From NCBI GenBank assembly GCA_049969475.1, contig JBMFOU010000008.1:1-64000 (forward strand): a stretch of DNA of 64,000 bases, read 5' to 3'. The notes below the pieces were generated by a model that made no database searches, was not told the DNA's origin, and saw nothing but the letters and a program-made list of their open reading frames with translations. Position numbers and translations under genes: made by a program. The DNA is from UBA2030 sp049969475. GTDB lineage: Bacteria; Bacteroidota; Bacteroidia; Bacteroidales; TTA-H9. This document shows positions 16,035 through 24,462 of the stretch, piece after piece; positions within the stretch are counted from its first letter, which is position 1; every line of letters starts with the position of its first letter.

Positions 16035-16490
16035 ATGAGCTACACTTATAAATACCCCCGCCCTTGTGTAACCGTAGATATAGCCCTTTTCCGACCAGCT
16101 CAGGCTGAGTATGAGATATTACTTATTCAACGTTTGCATCCTCCTTTCGAAGGGTATTGGGCTCTTCCGGGAGGTTTTATCGAAATGAATGAGACCCTGC
16201 TGGCTTCTGCCCTACGAGAATTAGAGGAAGAAACAGGCATTCACGATATTGAACTCACTCAATTTAGAACTTATGGAGACCCCGGAAGAGACCCTCGCTG
16301 CCGAACCATTACCATCGTTTACTATGGTTTTGTTGAGGAAAATACAACTGCTCACGCCGGCGACGATGCAAACAATGCCTCCTGGTTCCGACTCAACCAA
16401 CTCCCTCAGCTGGCTTTCGACCACCAAAGCATTCTCAACGATCTGATAAATCATTTAAAAACTATAAATTTAATATCCAACAGCTTATGA
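16035..16490 (+). CDS. NUDIX hydrolase
   Basis: A 151-residue Nudix protein with a perfect Nudix box at 47-69: G47, E53, R61-E62-L63, E65-E66, G68, I69. The N-terminal YPRPCVTVDIALF is typical of the subgroup related to ADP-ribose pyrophosphatases and to the Nudix part of NrtR regulators; no winged-helix domain follows here. It probably cleaves a nucleotide diphosphate linked to another group; the substrate is unknown. It ends in an ATGA overlap with the next gene, so the two are translationally coupled. Confidence 0.9.
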   Translation: MSYTYKYPRPCVTVDIALFRPAQAEYEILLIQRLHPPFEGYWALPGGFIEMNETLLASALRELEEETGIHDIELTQFRTYGDPGRDPRCRTITIVYYGFVEENTTAHAGDDANNASWFRLNQLPQLAFDHQSILNDLINHLKTINLISNSL

Positions 16491-17539
16491 AAACCAAATC
16501 TTTTCTGATCATTCTCTGGATCATTCTCGGCTTGAAACCAGCCTTTACACAAGTTGTACTCACCTCGGCCCAAATGCCCCTACCTGGCACCGTTCTGTAT
16601 TTCTGCAACATGGCCTCGCCAGACTCATTTTCTTTTCAACGCACTGGCGCAGGCCTGACCTGGGACTTATCCATGTGGCCTTATTCAGGCTATGATTCTG
16701 TGCTTTATACCGAACCAGCCTCCACCCCATACGGAAGCAATTTTCCAACAGCCAATCTTTCAGTAACCATGGGAAGCGATGGATATGGTTATATCTCATA
16801 CAACGACAATTATGGCCACCTGATTGGTATTGCCGGAGATGCAGGATATGGGGTGATGCCCGTACCTCTCGATCCACCGCTGGTACTTTTCAATTTTCCC
16901 TACACCTTTGGAAGCTCTATAAACTCAACTGCTAAAGCCCAGATTAAAGGTACGGGTTCCCAGTTTGGCCTACCTTTCGATTCAGTGAAACTTGTAAGCA
17001 CCATCATTACTCAAAGGGCGGTCAATGCCTGGGGAACCTTAATACTTAGAAGTGGAACCTATGAAGGAACATTACTCGAAAAAACCATTACCACCCGTAT
17101 TGATAGTGCATGGACTAAGGTAATTTTCCTGGGCTGGATACCCATTCCCGGTTTCCCTATGACTGAGACGGATACTGCTTACAATTGGTTTACCGAACTT
17201 TCCACCCATCCTTTTGCATCCATATCCTATGATACTACGGGTGCTTCAACAGGTGGAAGCTTTTACGCAGGCGATATAACTTCAGTCGGGCACATGCCAC
17301 GAGATGAACATGAACTCCTATTAACACCCAACCCTGTTGCAACGCAGGCCGTTCTGTCAGCCCATAAAACCATGAGTTCATATACGCTGCTGGACATCCA
17401 GGGCCGTCAGATCACCGAACAAGAAATAAAAACCACCTCAGTGCTATTAAACCTTGAGACACTGAGGCCTGGAATTTATTTACTCAGGGTTCGCTTTTCC
17501 GATGGTTCGGTAGCTACCCGGCGATTCGTAAAAAACTAA
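16487..17539 (+). CDS. Secreted protein with T9SS type A sorting domain
   Basis: A 350-residue protein: signal peptide 1-22, a central region of about 240 residues that I do not recognise (rich in Tyr, Thr and Gly, beta-like), and a T9SS sorting domain from about 278 (LLLTPNPVATQAV) to the end (RRFVKN). It should be exported and attached at the cell surface or released. It is the last gene of the rsmI run and overlaps the convergent lysS gene by 4 bases. No catalytic motif is visible. Confidence 0.8.
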   Translation: MKTKSFLIILWIILGLKPAFTQVVLTSAQMPLPGTVLYFCNMASPDSFSFQRTGAGLTWDLSMWPYSGYDSVLYTEPASTPYGSNFPTANLSVTMGSDGYGYISYNDNYGHLIGIAGDAGYGVMPVPLDPPLVLFNFPYTFGSSINSTAKAQIKGTGSQFGLPFDSVKLVSTIITQRAVNAWGTLILRSGTYEGTLLEKTITTRIDSAWTKVIFLGWIPIPGFPMTETDTAYNWFTELSTHPFASISYDTTGASTGGSFYAGDITSVGHMPRDEHELLLTPNPVATQAVLSAHKTMSSYTLLDIQGRQITEQEIKTTSVLLNLETLRPGIYLLRVRFSDGSVATRRFVKN

Positions 17540-19260
17540 GCCTGATCCTGACTTATCCATTGCCTAACCTGATCCTGAGTAGGCATAGGTATTTCCAGCT
17601 TGTTCTTTTTTCGCAGACCACCTAATTGATTGAACAGGGCATTTGGATTGGCCTTGCGAAAGGCTTCCACTGTTGAATAACCGGCCTGCCGGATAAGGGG
17701 AATCCATGGCTGGGGAATGCCTAGTGCAGCAAAATCGTCATCGCGCGAAAACTCCTGTCTTTTCTCCGGACGCATTTGAGGGAAAAGGATAACCTCTTGA
17801 ATAGAGGGAGAGTTGGTCATAATCATGGCCAATCGGTCGATGCCGATACCAAGACCTGCCGTAGGTGGCATTCCATACTCAAGCGCTCTCAGAAAATCTT
17901 CATCAAGAACCATAGACTCTTCGTCGCCCCGGCGTCCAAGCTCCAGTTGAGCCTCAAACCTTTCGCGCTGATCGAGCGGATCGTTCAGCTCTGAAAAAGC
18001 ATTGCATATCTCCTTGCCATTACAAATGGCTTCAAAACGCTCTACCAATCCCTGTTTACTTCTGTGTTTATGAGCCAAAGGCGACATCTCTATGGGATAA
18101 TCAGTAATAAAAGTGGGCTGAATAAGGTATGGCTCGCATTTTTCTCCAAAAATTTCATCAATGATCTTGCCTTTACCCATCGAGGCATCCAACTCAACCC
18201 CCAACTTTTCGGCTACTGTTCTGAGCTCAGGCTCGTCCATATGTGAAATATCGATACCGGTGAAATGTTGAATGGCTTCAAACATGGTAAAACGCTTCCA
18301 GGGCCTACGAAAATCAATCACATGTTCCCCCACTTTTACCTGCGTGGTACCATGTATATCGAGGGCTATTTTTTCCACCATCTCCTCCACCAAATCCATC
18401 ATCCAATAGTAGTCTTTGTATGCAACATAAAGCTCCATTTGGGTGAATTCGGGATTATGGAAACGGTCCATTCCCTCGTTGCGAAAATCCTTCGAAAATT
18501 CGTACACCCCATCGAATCCGCCGACAATCAGCCGCTTTAAATACAGCTCGTTGGCAATACGCAAATAAAGCGTAGTATCTAGTGTATTGTGATGAGTTTT
18601 AAAGGGCCGGGCAGCTGCACCTCCATACAAGGGTTGAAGAATGGGGGTCTCAACCTCGAGGTATCCTTTACCATTCAAAAACTCACGCATGGAATTCACC
18701 ATACGGGTGCGCTTGATAAAAATGTCTTTTACCTGTGGATTGACAATCAGGTCAACATAGCGCTGGCGATAACGTTGCTCGGGATCGGTAAAGGCATCGA
18801 AAACCTTGTCATCTTTTTCCTTTACAACAGGTAAAGGCCGCAACGACTTGGCCAGCAACTTAAATTCCTTTACATGAATGGTAATTTCGCCCATTTGGGT
18901 TATAAAAACAAAACCCTTCACCCAGATGATATCACCAATATCGAGTAATTTCTTAAATACCGTATTATAGAGGGTTTTGTCCTCTCCCGGACAAAGATCA
19001 TCCCGTTTTACGTAAAGCTGGATCCGTCCGTAAGCATCCTGTAGTTCTACAAAAGCTGCGGCGCCCATGATGCGTCGGCCCATGATGCGGCCTGCAATAC
19101 TAACGTCCTGATAAAGACCACTCTCAGGTTTATAATGAGTATGAATTTCAGTGGTAGTAACATTGACCGGGAAAACCCCTGTTGGATAAGGGTCAATACC
19201 CAGATTCATCAGCTCCTGTAGTGCATTCCTTCTGATTATTTCCTGTTCGCTCAATTGCAT
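17536..19260 (-). CDS. lysS: Lysyl-tRNA synthetase, class II
   Basis: A 574-residue class II synthetase with an N-terminal OB-fold anticodon-binding domain (about 55-165, SIAGRIMGRRIMGAAAFVELQD) and a catalytic domain. Motif 2 is near FSKDFRNEGMDRFHNPEF and motif 3 is GLGIGIDRLAMIMT. After the usual LysS end (FPQMRPEKR) there is a C-terminal extension of about 75 residues containing LGIPQPWIPLIRQAGYS and ending in a basic helix. Extensions like this are common in Bacteroidota LysS. It is a single-gene unit with a good promoter. Confidence 0.96.
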   Translation of the reverse strand: MQLSEQEIIRRNALQELMNLGIDPYPTGVFPVNVTTTEIHTHYKPESGLYQDVSIAGRIMGRRIMGAAAFVELQDAYGRIQLYVKRDDLCPGEDKTLYNTVFKKLLDIGDIIWVKGFVFITQMGEITIHVKEFKLLAKSLRPLPVVKEKDDKVFDAFTDPEQRYRQRYVDLIVNPQVKDIFIKRTRMVNSMREFLNGKGYLEVETPILQPLYGGAAARPFKTHHNTLDTTLYLRIANELYLKRLIVGGFDGVYEFSKDFRNEGMDRFHNPEFTQMELYVAYKDYYWMMDLVEEMVEKIALDIHGTTQVKVGEHVIDFRRPWKRFTMFEAIQHFTGIDISHMDEPELRTVAEKLGVELDASMGKGKIIDEIFGEKCEPYLIQPTFITDYPIEMSPLAHKHRSKQGLVERFEAICNGKEICNAFSELNDPLDQRERFEAQLELGRRGDEESMVLDEDFLRALEYGMPPTAGLGIGIDRLAMIMTNSPSIQEVILFPQMRPEKRQEFSRDDDFAALGIPQPWIPLIRQAGYSTVEAFRKANPNALFNQLGGLRKKNKLEIPMPTQDQVRQWISQDQA

Positions 19261-19285
19261 AGGATTATTCCATTTTTAGGGGGTG

Positions 19286-19314
19286 CAAAGTTACGCATTC
19301 GCATTGATTGTCAA
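19286..19314 (-). promoter_or_regulatory. lysS promoter
   Basis: Minus-strand TTG (19312-19314), 18-base spacer, TAACTTTG (19286-19293) followed by CACCC. The -7 element ends 25 bases before the lysS ATG. Confidence 0.55.
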
Positions 19315-19353
19315 TCATGTTTAATAAATTTGCCTCTCACATTCTTATGAAAA

Positions 19354-19385
19354 TTTTGATAACCTCCTATAAATAATTATCTTTA
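19354..19385 (+). promoter_or_regulatory. Putative promoter of the 57-residue membrane protein
   Basis: TTTTG (19354-19358), 19-base spacer, TATCTTTA (19378-19385), one mismatch from TAnnTTTG. It ends 27 bases before the ATG at 19413. Confidence 0.4.
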
Positions 19386-19412
19386 TCGCTTGATCCTCAT
19401 GGAAAAATCTGA

Positions 19413-19586
19413 ATGACAATGGCCAAAACCAAAACCACCCAAAAAACGAATGAACCACTAAACTTCAAAGGGAATAAGACCTCAGTTAAAGGCAGAAGTA
19501 ACAAAGATAACGAAACCATATACTGGGTTTATTTTTTTATTTTCCTCGCTATCTGCCTGGTACTTTTATATTTTTTCCGTTATTGA
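19413..19586 (+). CDS. Small single-pass membrane protein (57 residues)
   Basis: A short reading frame from ATG 19413 to TGA 19586. The first 34 residues are Lys/Thr/Asn-rich and positive; residues 37-56 form one hydrophobic helix (YWVYFFIFLAICLVLLYFF), then Arg-Tyr at the end. This is a tail-anchored layout with a basic cytoplasmic head. A promoter-like pair lies upstream. A five-codon frame (ATG 19399) ends in TGA overlapping the start as ATGA. Its last 7 bases overlap the convergent U32 gene. I recognise no family. An alternative start is ATG 19419. Confidence 0.5.
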   Translation: MTMAKTKTTQKTNEPLNFKGNKTSVKGRSNKDNETIYWVYFFIFLAICLVLLYFFRY

Positions 19587-20836
19587 CCATTTACCGGATC
19601 TATGTCTATGATTATAAACACTTTATCCCCCTCGCGGACAGGCCCACTTACCCTGAAACTGCAAATGCTTCCCTTGGGAGCCAGGGCTACTGGTTCGTAG
19701 GTTAATCTAACTTCCTCCACACGTCCATCCACCACCCCGGTAGTTGGCCCATTGATACTATATTGCATACCGGGTTTAAGATCCCCTGTTTCGAGCTTAA
19801 CCTCGGCCACACCAATCTTTGAATAGTAATTGGTTACCTTTCCCAGGTACTGTTTACGCTGGGTAGCCTGCGAGCCATAGACACTGCTCCATTCACCCAA
19901 TCTACGGCCCAGGTAATATCCCTCCCAAAATCCTCGATTATAAACCGTCTTTAATCTTTCAAGCCAGGCTTCGACGCGTTTACGGTCATAGTTGCCCTGT
20001 TGAATGGCCTGCACAGATTCATGATACACCCTGGTAACTGTTTTTACATATTCTGGTGACCTGCCTCTACCCTCAATCTTAAGAACAGTGGCACCGGCAT
20101 CCAATATTTGGTCCAAGATATCAATAGTACATAAATCTTTGGGGGACATTATGTATTCATTGTCAATCTCCAATTGTATACCCGTTTCTTTGTCGGTAAC
20201 TTCGTAAGCCCTACGACAGGGCTGAAGACAGGCCCCCCGATTGGCCGATGAATTCATGGTATGAAGACTCAGGTAGCATTTGCCTGAAATAGCCATACAC
20301 AAAGCGCCATGTACAAATACCTCGATCTGAACCGGATTTCCTGAAGGCCCTACAATATTTTGCCGATGAATCTCTTCAGAAATATGTTTGACCTGTTTCA
20401 GGTTAAGTTCACGGGAGAGCACCATTACATCGGCGAATTGGGCATACCATTTAACAGCCTCTACATTAGTAACATTGCATTGCGTGCTGATGTGTATCTC
20501 GGCTCCAATGGAACGGGCGTATAGTAAAACCGCCGGGTCGGAGGCGATGATGGCTGAGACCCCAGCCTCGCGGGCCGCATCAACCAACCGACGCATTTCA
20601 TCCTGTTCAGTGTCGTAAATGATTGTATTAAGAGTTAAGTAGGAACGAATCCCTTTATCCTCACAAACATTAACTATCTGCTTCAGGTCGTCAAGGGTAA
20701 AATTTTGGGTAGAACGCGAACGCATATTAAGATTACCTACCCCGAAATACACCGATCCGGCTCCACCCTGAATTGCTGCCATCAGCGTTTCGTAAGAGCC
20801 CACCGGCGACATGATTTCAATAAATTTTTCCGACAT
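19580..20836 (-). CDS. Peptidase U32 family protein (TrhP/RlhA-like RNA hydroxylation enzyme)
   Basis: A 418-residue protein. The N-terminal TIM-barrel-like part begins SPVGSYETLMAAIQGGAGSVYFG. The U32 signature contains C180, C187, C203 and C207, the four cysteines that hold an iron-sulfur cluster in characterised U32 proteins. The C-terminal domain (about 330-410) is the beta-barrel found in YegQ/YdcP-type members. Although named peptidases, this group includes TrhP (YegQ), which hydroxylates tRNA uridine 34 using prephenate, and RlhA (YdcP), acting on 23S rRNA. Length and C-terminal domain favour a YegQ-like role; the exact substrate is uncertain. A divergent promoter lies at 20888-20916. 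Confidence 0.85.
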   Translation of the reverse strand: MSEKFIEIMSPVGSYETLMAAIQGGAGSVYFGVGNLNMRSRSTQNFTLDDLKQIVNVCEDKGIRSYLTLNTIIYDTEQDEMRRLVDAAREAGVSAIIASDPAVLLYARSIGAEIHISTQCNVTNVEAVKWYAQFADVMVLSRELNLKQVKHISEEIHRQNIVGPSGNPVQIEVFVHGALCMAISGKCYLSLHTMNSSANRGACLQPCRRAYEVTDKETGIQLEIDNEYIMSPKDLCTIDILDQILDAGATVLKIEGRGRSPEYVKTVTRVYHESVQAIQQGNYDRKRVEAWLERLKTVYNRGFWEGYYLGRRLGEWSSVYGSQATQRKQYLGKVTNYYSKIGVAEVKLETGDLKPGMQYSINGPTTGVVDGRVEEVRLTYEPVALAPKGSICSFRVSGPVREGDKVFIIIDIDPVNGQ

Positions 20837-20869
20837 TCATTAATATTTCAAAAAACAGACAATCTTTAC

Positions 20870-20877
20870 TAATTTTG
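20870..20877 (+). promoter_or_regulatory. Putative -7 element for the YESQAD-repeat gene
   Basis: TAATTTTG matches TAnnTTTG and lies 43 bases before ATG 20921. The -33 half is weak. Confidence 0.35.
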
Positions 20878-20887
20878 AAACGGTTTG

Positions 20888-20916
20888 CAAAGTTACAACC
20901 TTAAACCAAGCGCAAA
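20888..20916 (-). promoter_or_regulatory. Promoter of the U32 gene
   Basis: Minus-strand TTTG (20913-20916), 17-base spacer, TAACTTTG (20888-20895), 51 bases before the U32 ATG. It overlaps the leader of the divergent repeat-protein gene. Confidence 0.45.
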
Positions 20917-20920
20917 GCTC

Positions 20921-21286
20921 ATGAAAGTACCCCGCGTTTTATTTCTGCGTTTTATTGGAGCCCTCTTATGCGTGGTTTTATTCCACCAGGGCTGGGCACA
21001 AAAAGTATTTAGAGTGAAGTACGAATCGCAGGCCGACCTTAAAGTTTACGTGGTGCCTTATGAGACGCAGGCAGATTTGCTGGTGTATTTTGTGAAATAC
21101 GAATCGCAGGCCACACGCGACGGCTTATTTTTTGCAGTAAACTACGAGTCGCAGGCCGATTTCAAACTCTATTTCACCGACTACGAATCGCAAGCCGACC
21201 TTAAAATCTATTTCGTTGATTACGAATCGAAGGCTGGCTGGCGAAATAAATCGAAACAATATTTGTTAAAATTCAAAAACAAATAA
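20921..21286 (+). CDS. Secreted YESQAD tandem-repeat protein (DUF6150-like)
   Basis: A 121-residue protein with a signal peptide (1-27, WAQ cleavage). The mature part is almost wholly built from six copies of YESQADLK-x-Y-hydrophobic. The repeat tyrosines are at 34, 47, 60, 75, 88 and 101, so the period is 13 residues with one copy of 15. It ends in a basic tail. From memory, such repeats belong to DUF6150 (septknot-type) proteins of unknown function; this was not checked. The ATG at 20921 is chosen over an in-frame TTG 12 codons upstream because it gives a clean signal peptide. mtnA begins 5 bases after the stop. Confidence 0.8.
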   Translation: MKVPRVLFLRFIGALLCVVLFHQGWAQKVFRVKYESQADLKVYVVPYETQADLLVYFVKYESQATRDGLFFAVNYESQADFKLYFTDYESQADLKIYFVDYESKAGWRNKSKQYLLKFKNK

Positions 21287-21291
21287 GCCAC

Positions 21292-22335
21292 ATGTTAGTT
21301 GAAGGGAAGCCCTATCGCACCGTCTGGTTCGAAGAAGGAGTGATAAAAATCATCAACCAAAATCGTTTGCCCTTCCGTTTTGAGGTGCTTACGCTTCCCA
21401 ACGTAGAGGCCGCCTGCGAAGCCATTGTAAAAATGCATGTGAGAGGTGCCGGAGCTATTGGAGCCGTAGCAGGTTATGCTATGGCATTGGCATTCAAATT
21501 AAATGGTAGAGAAATTCATCAGGCAAGAGAGGACAAACGAAAAATTGAATCTACCCGACCTACGGCGCGCAATCTTTTTTATGCAGTAGAAAAAGTCTGG
21601 GAAGCAGGATTGAAGGGTGGATACCAACACGCCTTGAACACCGCAGAGGCACTATCAGAAGAAAATGTTAAGGAAGCTCTGGCCATTGCCGAATTTGGAG
21701 AAAAGTTAATACCTGATGGAGCCCATATCATGACCCATTGTAATGCAGGCTGGCTGGGCTTTGTGGATTGGGGAAGTGCTCTGGCTCCGCTTTTCCTCGC
21801 CCACAGAAAAGGGAAAAAGATACACGTATATGTTAGTGAGACACGTCCACGGTTGCAAGGAGCACGTCTTACCGCCTGGGAACTCACCAACGAAGGAATA
21901 CCTTATGAGATTTTTCCTGATGGAGCTTCGGCCTATTTAATGCAACAGAAAAAAGTAGATGCTATCATCACTGGAGCCGACCGAATAGCCCTAAATGGCG
22001 ATACAGCCAATAAAATAGGTACGCTCGACAAGGCCATTTCTGCCCGGCATTATAACATTCCTTTTTACGTGGCTGCTCCACTAGCTACTTTCGATTTTAA
22101 ATGCCCCAATGGCTCTTCCATAACCATTGAATACAGAGCCGAGGAAGAAGTGCTTTCCATACAGGGAGTGGATATACAAAACAGGCTTCAAACCCTCAGA
22201 ATAGCTCCACCCCATGCGAATGCCCTGAATCCAGCGTTCGATGTAACCCCAGCTCCCTTCATTCATACATTTATAACAAGCAGGGGATTAATAAAACCTT
22301 ATGAAATTCAAAAAATTGCAAACCTTGCACCATGA
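21292..22335 (+). CDS. mtnA: S-methyl-5-thioribose-1-phosphate isomerase (methionine salvage)
   Basis: A 347-residue aldose-ketose isomerase of the eIF2B-related fold, converting methylthioribose-1-phosphate to methylthioribulose-1-phosphate. The catalytic Cys150 lies in MTHCNAG and Asp230 in ITGADRIALNGD; RGAGAIG (51-57) is the phosphate-site loop. No other methionine-salvage gene is in the window, so it may act alone or serve the 5-deoxyribose disposal route. The stop overlaps the following sensor kinase start as ATGA. The preceding repeat-protein gene is 5 bases away, suggesting a three-gene transcript. Confidence 0.94.
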   Translation: MLVEGKPYRTVWFEEGVIKIINQNRLPFRFEVLTLPNVEAACEAIVKMHVRGAGAIGAVAGYAMALAFKLNGREIHQAREDKRKIESTRPTARNLFYAVEKVWEAGLKGGYQHALNTAEALSEENVKEALAIAEFGEKLIPDGAHIMTHCNAGWLGFVDWGSALAPLFLAHRKGKKIHVYVSETRPRLQGARLTAWELTNEGIPYEIFPDGASAYLMQQKKVDAIITGADRIALNGDTANKIGTLDKAISARHYNIPFYVAAPLATFDFKCPNGSSITIEYRAEEEVLSIQGVDIQNRLQTLRIAPPHANALNPAFDVTPAPFIHTFITSRGLIKPYEIQKIANLAP

Positions 22336-23459
22336 TCGAAGAAAACACAATGTGGGTTCTTGCTGTGGATGATAATGATAAAAACCTTATGGTATTGCAG
22401 AGTATTCTGGAACGAGCCTCCATTCCCTGCAAATCTACCACCTCAGGAGAGGAGGCACTCTTGCTGGCTTTGCAATCGCCCCCGTCTCTCATCCTGCTTG
22501 ACATTATGATGCCAGAAATGGATGGCATAACCGTTTGTAAAAAGCTCAAAGAAAATGATAATACCCGAGATATACCCGTCATTTTTATCAGCGCCCTGAC
22601 CTCTAAAGAAGATGTATTAATGGGCTTCGAAGCCGGTGGGGTCGACTACATCACCAAGCCTTTCCATAAAGAAGAAGTGCTGGCAAGAGTTAAGGCTCAT
22701 CTAACTATCATCCGACAAAGAAAAGAACTTCAACAAACCAATCAGAGACTCAAAGAAGCCTTAGCAACCAAAGACAGGCTATTTTCCATCATCTCGCACG
22801 ATCTCATTGGTCCAGTGGTAAATATCAACAATGTGCTAAGTCTGGCAGTTAACCAGCCCATGGAAAAAGAGGTGCTCCTCGATTTTCTCAAAGATGCCTT
22901 GCTGGCCAATACCTCAACGCTCGAACTACTGAAGAACCTCCTGGCCTGGGCAAAAAATCAACGCAACGAAATCAATTTCAACCCCCATAACATTGACGTT
23001 TCTATCATTATCAACGATAACATAAAACTTTTAAAGGGGTTGTGGAGCGAAAAGAAACTTGAGGTAATCAATCATGTCAAAAGCCCAACCATCTGCTTTG
23101 CTGACGAAAATATGCTCACTATTATTTTTAGAAATCTATTCTCGAATGCCATAAAATACTCGTACCCAGGCGGTAAAATCGAAATTTATAGTTCCAACTC
23201 AAACAACAACCAGATTAAATTCTGTGTAAAAGATGAAGGAGTGGGCATTCTACCTGAAGATCTACCTCGTATTCTGAATCGCTATGAGCAATACTCCACC
23301 CCTGGCACCAACTACGAAAAGGGCCATGGCCTGGGACTTACGCTGGTACAAGACTTTTTACAGGCTCATCAAGGCACACTGGAGGTTCAATCGCAACCCG
23401 GGCAAGGTTCGCTGTTTTGTTTTACCCTACCTCAAAATCTGAGCGACTTCCCTCACTGA
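22332..23459 (+). CDS. Receiver domain fused to a histidine kinase (soluble REC-HisKA-HATPase)
   Basis: A 375-residue soluble signalling protein. The receiver domain (about 7-127) has acidic D13-D14, phospho-acceptor D57 (LLDIMMPEMDG) and K109. A coiled-coil linker (about 128-148) leads to a HisKA domain with H156 (FSIISHDLIGP) and an HATPase domain ending in GHGLGLTLV and GSLFCFTLP. There are no membrane segments. Response-regulator-first kinases of this type relay a signal from another kinase. No partner is adjacent; the ATGA overlap with mtnA indicates translational coupling. Confidence 0.92.
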   Translation: MIEENTMWVLAVDDNDKNLMVLQSILERASIPCKSTTSGEEALLLALQSPPSLILLDIMMPEMDGITVCKKLKENDNTRDIPVIFISALTSKEDVLMGFEAGGVDYITKPFHKEEVLARVKAHLTIIRQRKELQQTNQRLKEALATKDRLFSIISHDLIGPVVNINNVLSLAVNQPMEKEVLLDFLKDALLANTSTLELLKNLLAWAKNQRNEINFNPHNIDVSIIINDNIKLLKGLWSEKKLEVINHVKSPTICFADENMLTIIFRNLFSNAIKYSYPGGKIEIYSSNSNNNQIKFCVKDEGVGILPEDLPRILNRYEQYSTPGTNYEKGHGLGLTLVQDFLQAHQGTLEVQSQPGQGSLFCFTLPQNLSDFPH

Positions 23460-23553
23460 ACCTCAATAGGTTAAAATCTTTTCTCTCTATTCAAACAAAT
23501 AGGCTTTTTCAAGAGTTTTAGTTATTAGTTAAAGGATAATATGGTGGTATCCA

Positions 23554-23578
23554 AGGAATGACAACAAAGGGCATTCCT
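23554..23578. repeat. Short inverted repeat before the aldo/keto reductase gene
   Basis: AGGAATG (23554-23560) and CATTCCT (23572-23578) with an 11-base spacer, 41 bases before the ATG at 23619. No T tract follows, so it is more like an operator or leader hairpin than a terminator. The rest of the 159-base gap shows nothing recognisable. Confidence 0.3.
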
Positions 23579-23618
23579 CCCTTCTTCAAATAAAATTTCT
23601 ATAGTAAAAAAACGCACT

Positions 23619-24461
23619 ATGTTGAAAAAGACTGGATTTGCCCAGGTGTCTGCTATAGGCCTGGGAACCTGGGAAATGGGAGGCCGCATGGAAGCTGATT
23701 TCTCCCGCGACACACATTGGGTAGAGATTATTCGGAAAGGCATTGAACTGGGATTAACACATATTGATACCGCAGAAATGTATGGCAATGGCCATACCGA
23801 GGAAATTGTCGGCGAGGCCATCAGTGACATCCAAAGGGATACCCTTTTTATCACATCCAAAGTATGGACTACAAACCTGGAACATGATAAACTTCTGAAG
23901 GCATGTGAAAAAAGCCTGAAACGACTCAGAACGGATTATCTGGATCTTTATCTTATTCATTTCCCTAACCCCAATATTCCCTTAAAAGAAAGCATGAAGG
24001 CCATGAACCGCCTTGTAGAGTTAAAAATGGTTAGGCAAATAGGTGTTAGCAATTTCACTCGACGGGAATTGGAAGAGGCGGTAAAATATAGCAGCTACCC
24101 CATTGTAGCCAATCAAATAGAATATAGTTTGCTGGCTCGCAATAAAGGAACCTATGTGGACGGAGCCGAAAACAAAATCATCCCATACTGCCAGCACAAT
24201 CAAATCACAGTAATTGCCTGGAGGCCGCTCGGGAAAGAAAAATTCTCCCTGCTGTCCAGTCATCCGCTTATTATCGAGTTGAGTCGCAAATACGATGCAA
24301 GTGCTGCTCAAATAGCTCTGGCCTGGTTAATTGCTCAAGAGGGAATAATAACCATCCCCAAAACAGGAAACATTCAGCATTTAGAGGAAAATGCAGCAGC
24401 CATGAGGTTAAAGCTTGAGAAAGAAGATCTGGACCGACTCAGCAAATCCTTCACAGCCTAA
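23619..24461 (+). CDS. Aldo/keto reductase
   Basis: A 280-residue TIM-barrel NADPH-dependent oxidoreductase with the complete catalytic tetrad D50, Y55, K81, H114 (DTAEMYG, TSKVW, LIHFP). The C-terminal cofactor region IPKTGNIQHLEENAAA is intact. It is close to the AKR5-type 2,5-diketogluconate reductase group, reducing small aldehydes or ketones. No neighbour indicates a pathway. It converges with the TonB receptor gene with only one base between the stop codons. Confidence 0.9.
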   Translation: MLKKTGFAQVSAIGLGTWEMGGRMEADFSRDTHWVEIIRKGIELGLTHIDTAEMYGNGHTEEIVGEAISDIQRDTLFITSKVWTTNLEHDKLLKACEKSLKRLRTDYLDLYLIHFPNPNIPLKESMKAMNRLVELKMVRQIGVSNFTRRELEEAVKYSSYPIVANQIEYSLLARNKGTYVDGAENKIIPYCQHNQITVIAWRPLGKEKFSLLSSHPLIIELSRKYDASAAQIALAWLIAQEGIITIPKTGNIQHLEENAAAMRLKLEKEDLDRLSKSFTA

Positions 24462-24462
24462 A

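Noticed and set aside
21010..21240. Regular DNA repeats that might suggest a small CRISPR-like array
   Set aside because: The repeats are in frame, encode the YESQAD protein, vary at synonymous sites and have no unique spacers.
23554..23578. Terminator downstream of the receiver-kinase gene
   Set aside because: The inverted repeat is not followed by a T tract on either strand, so it is listed only as a repeat.
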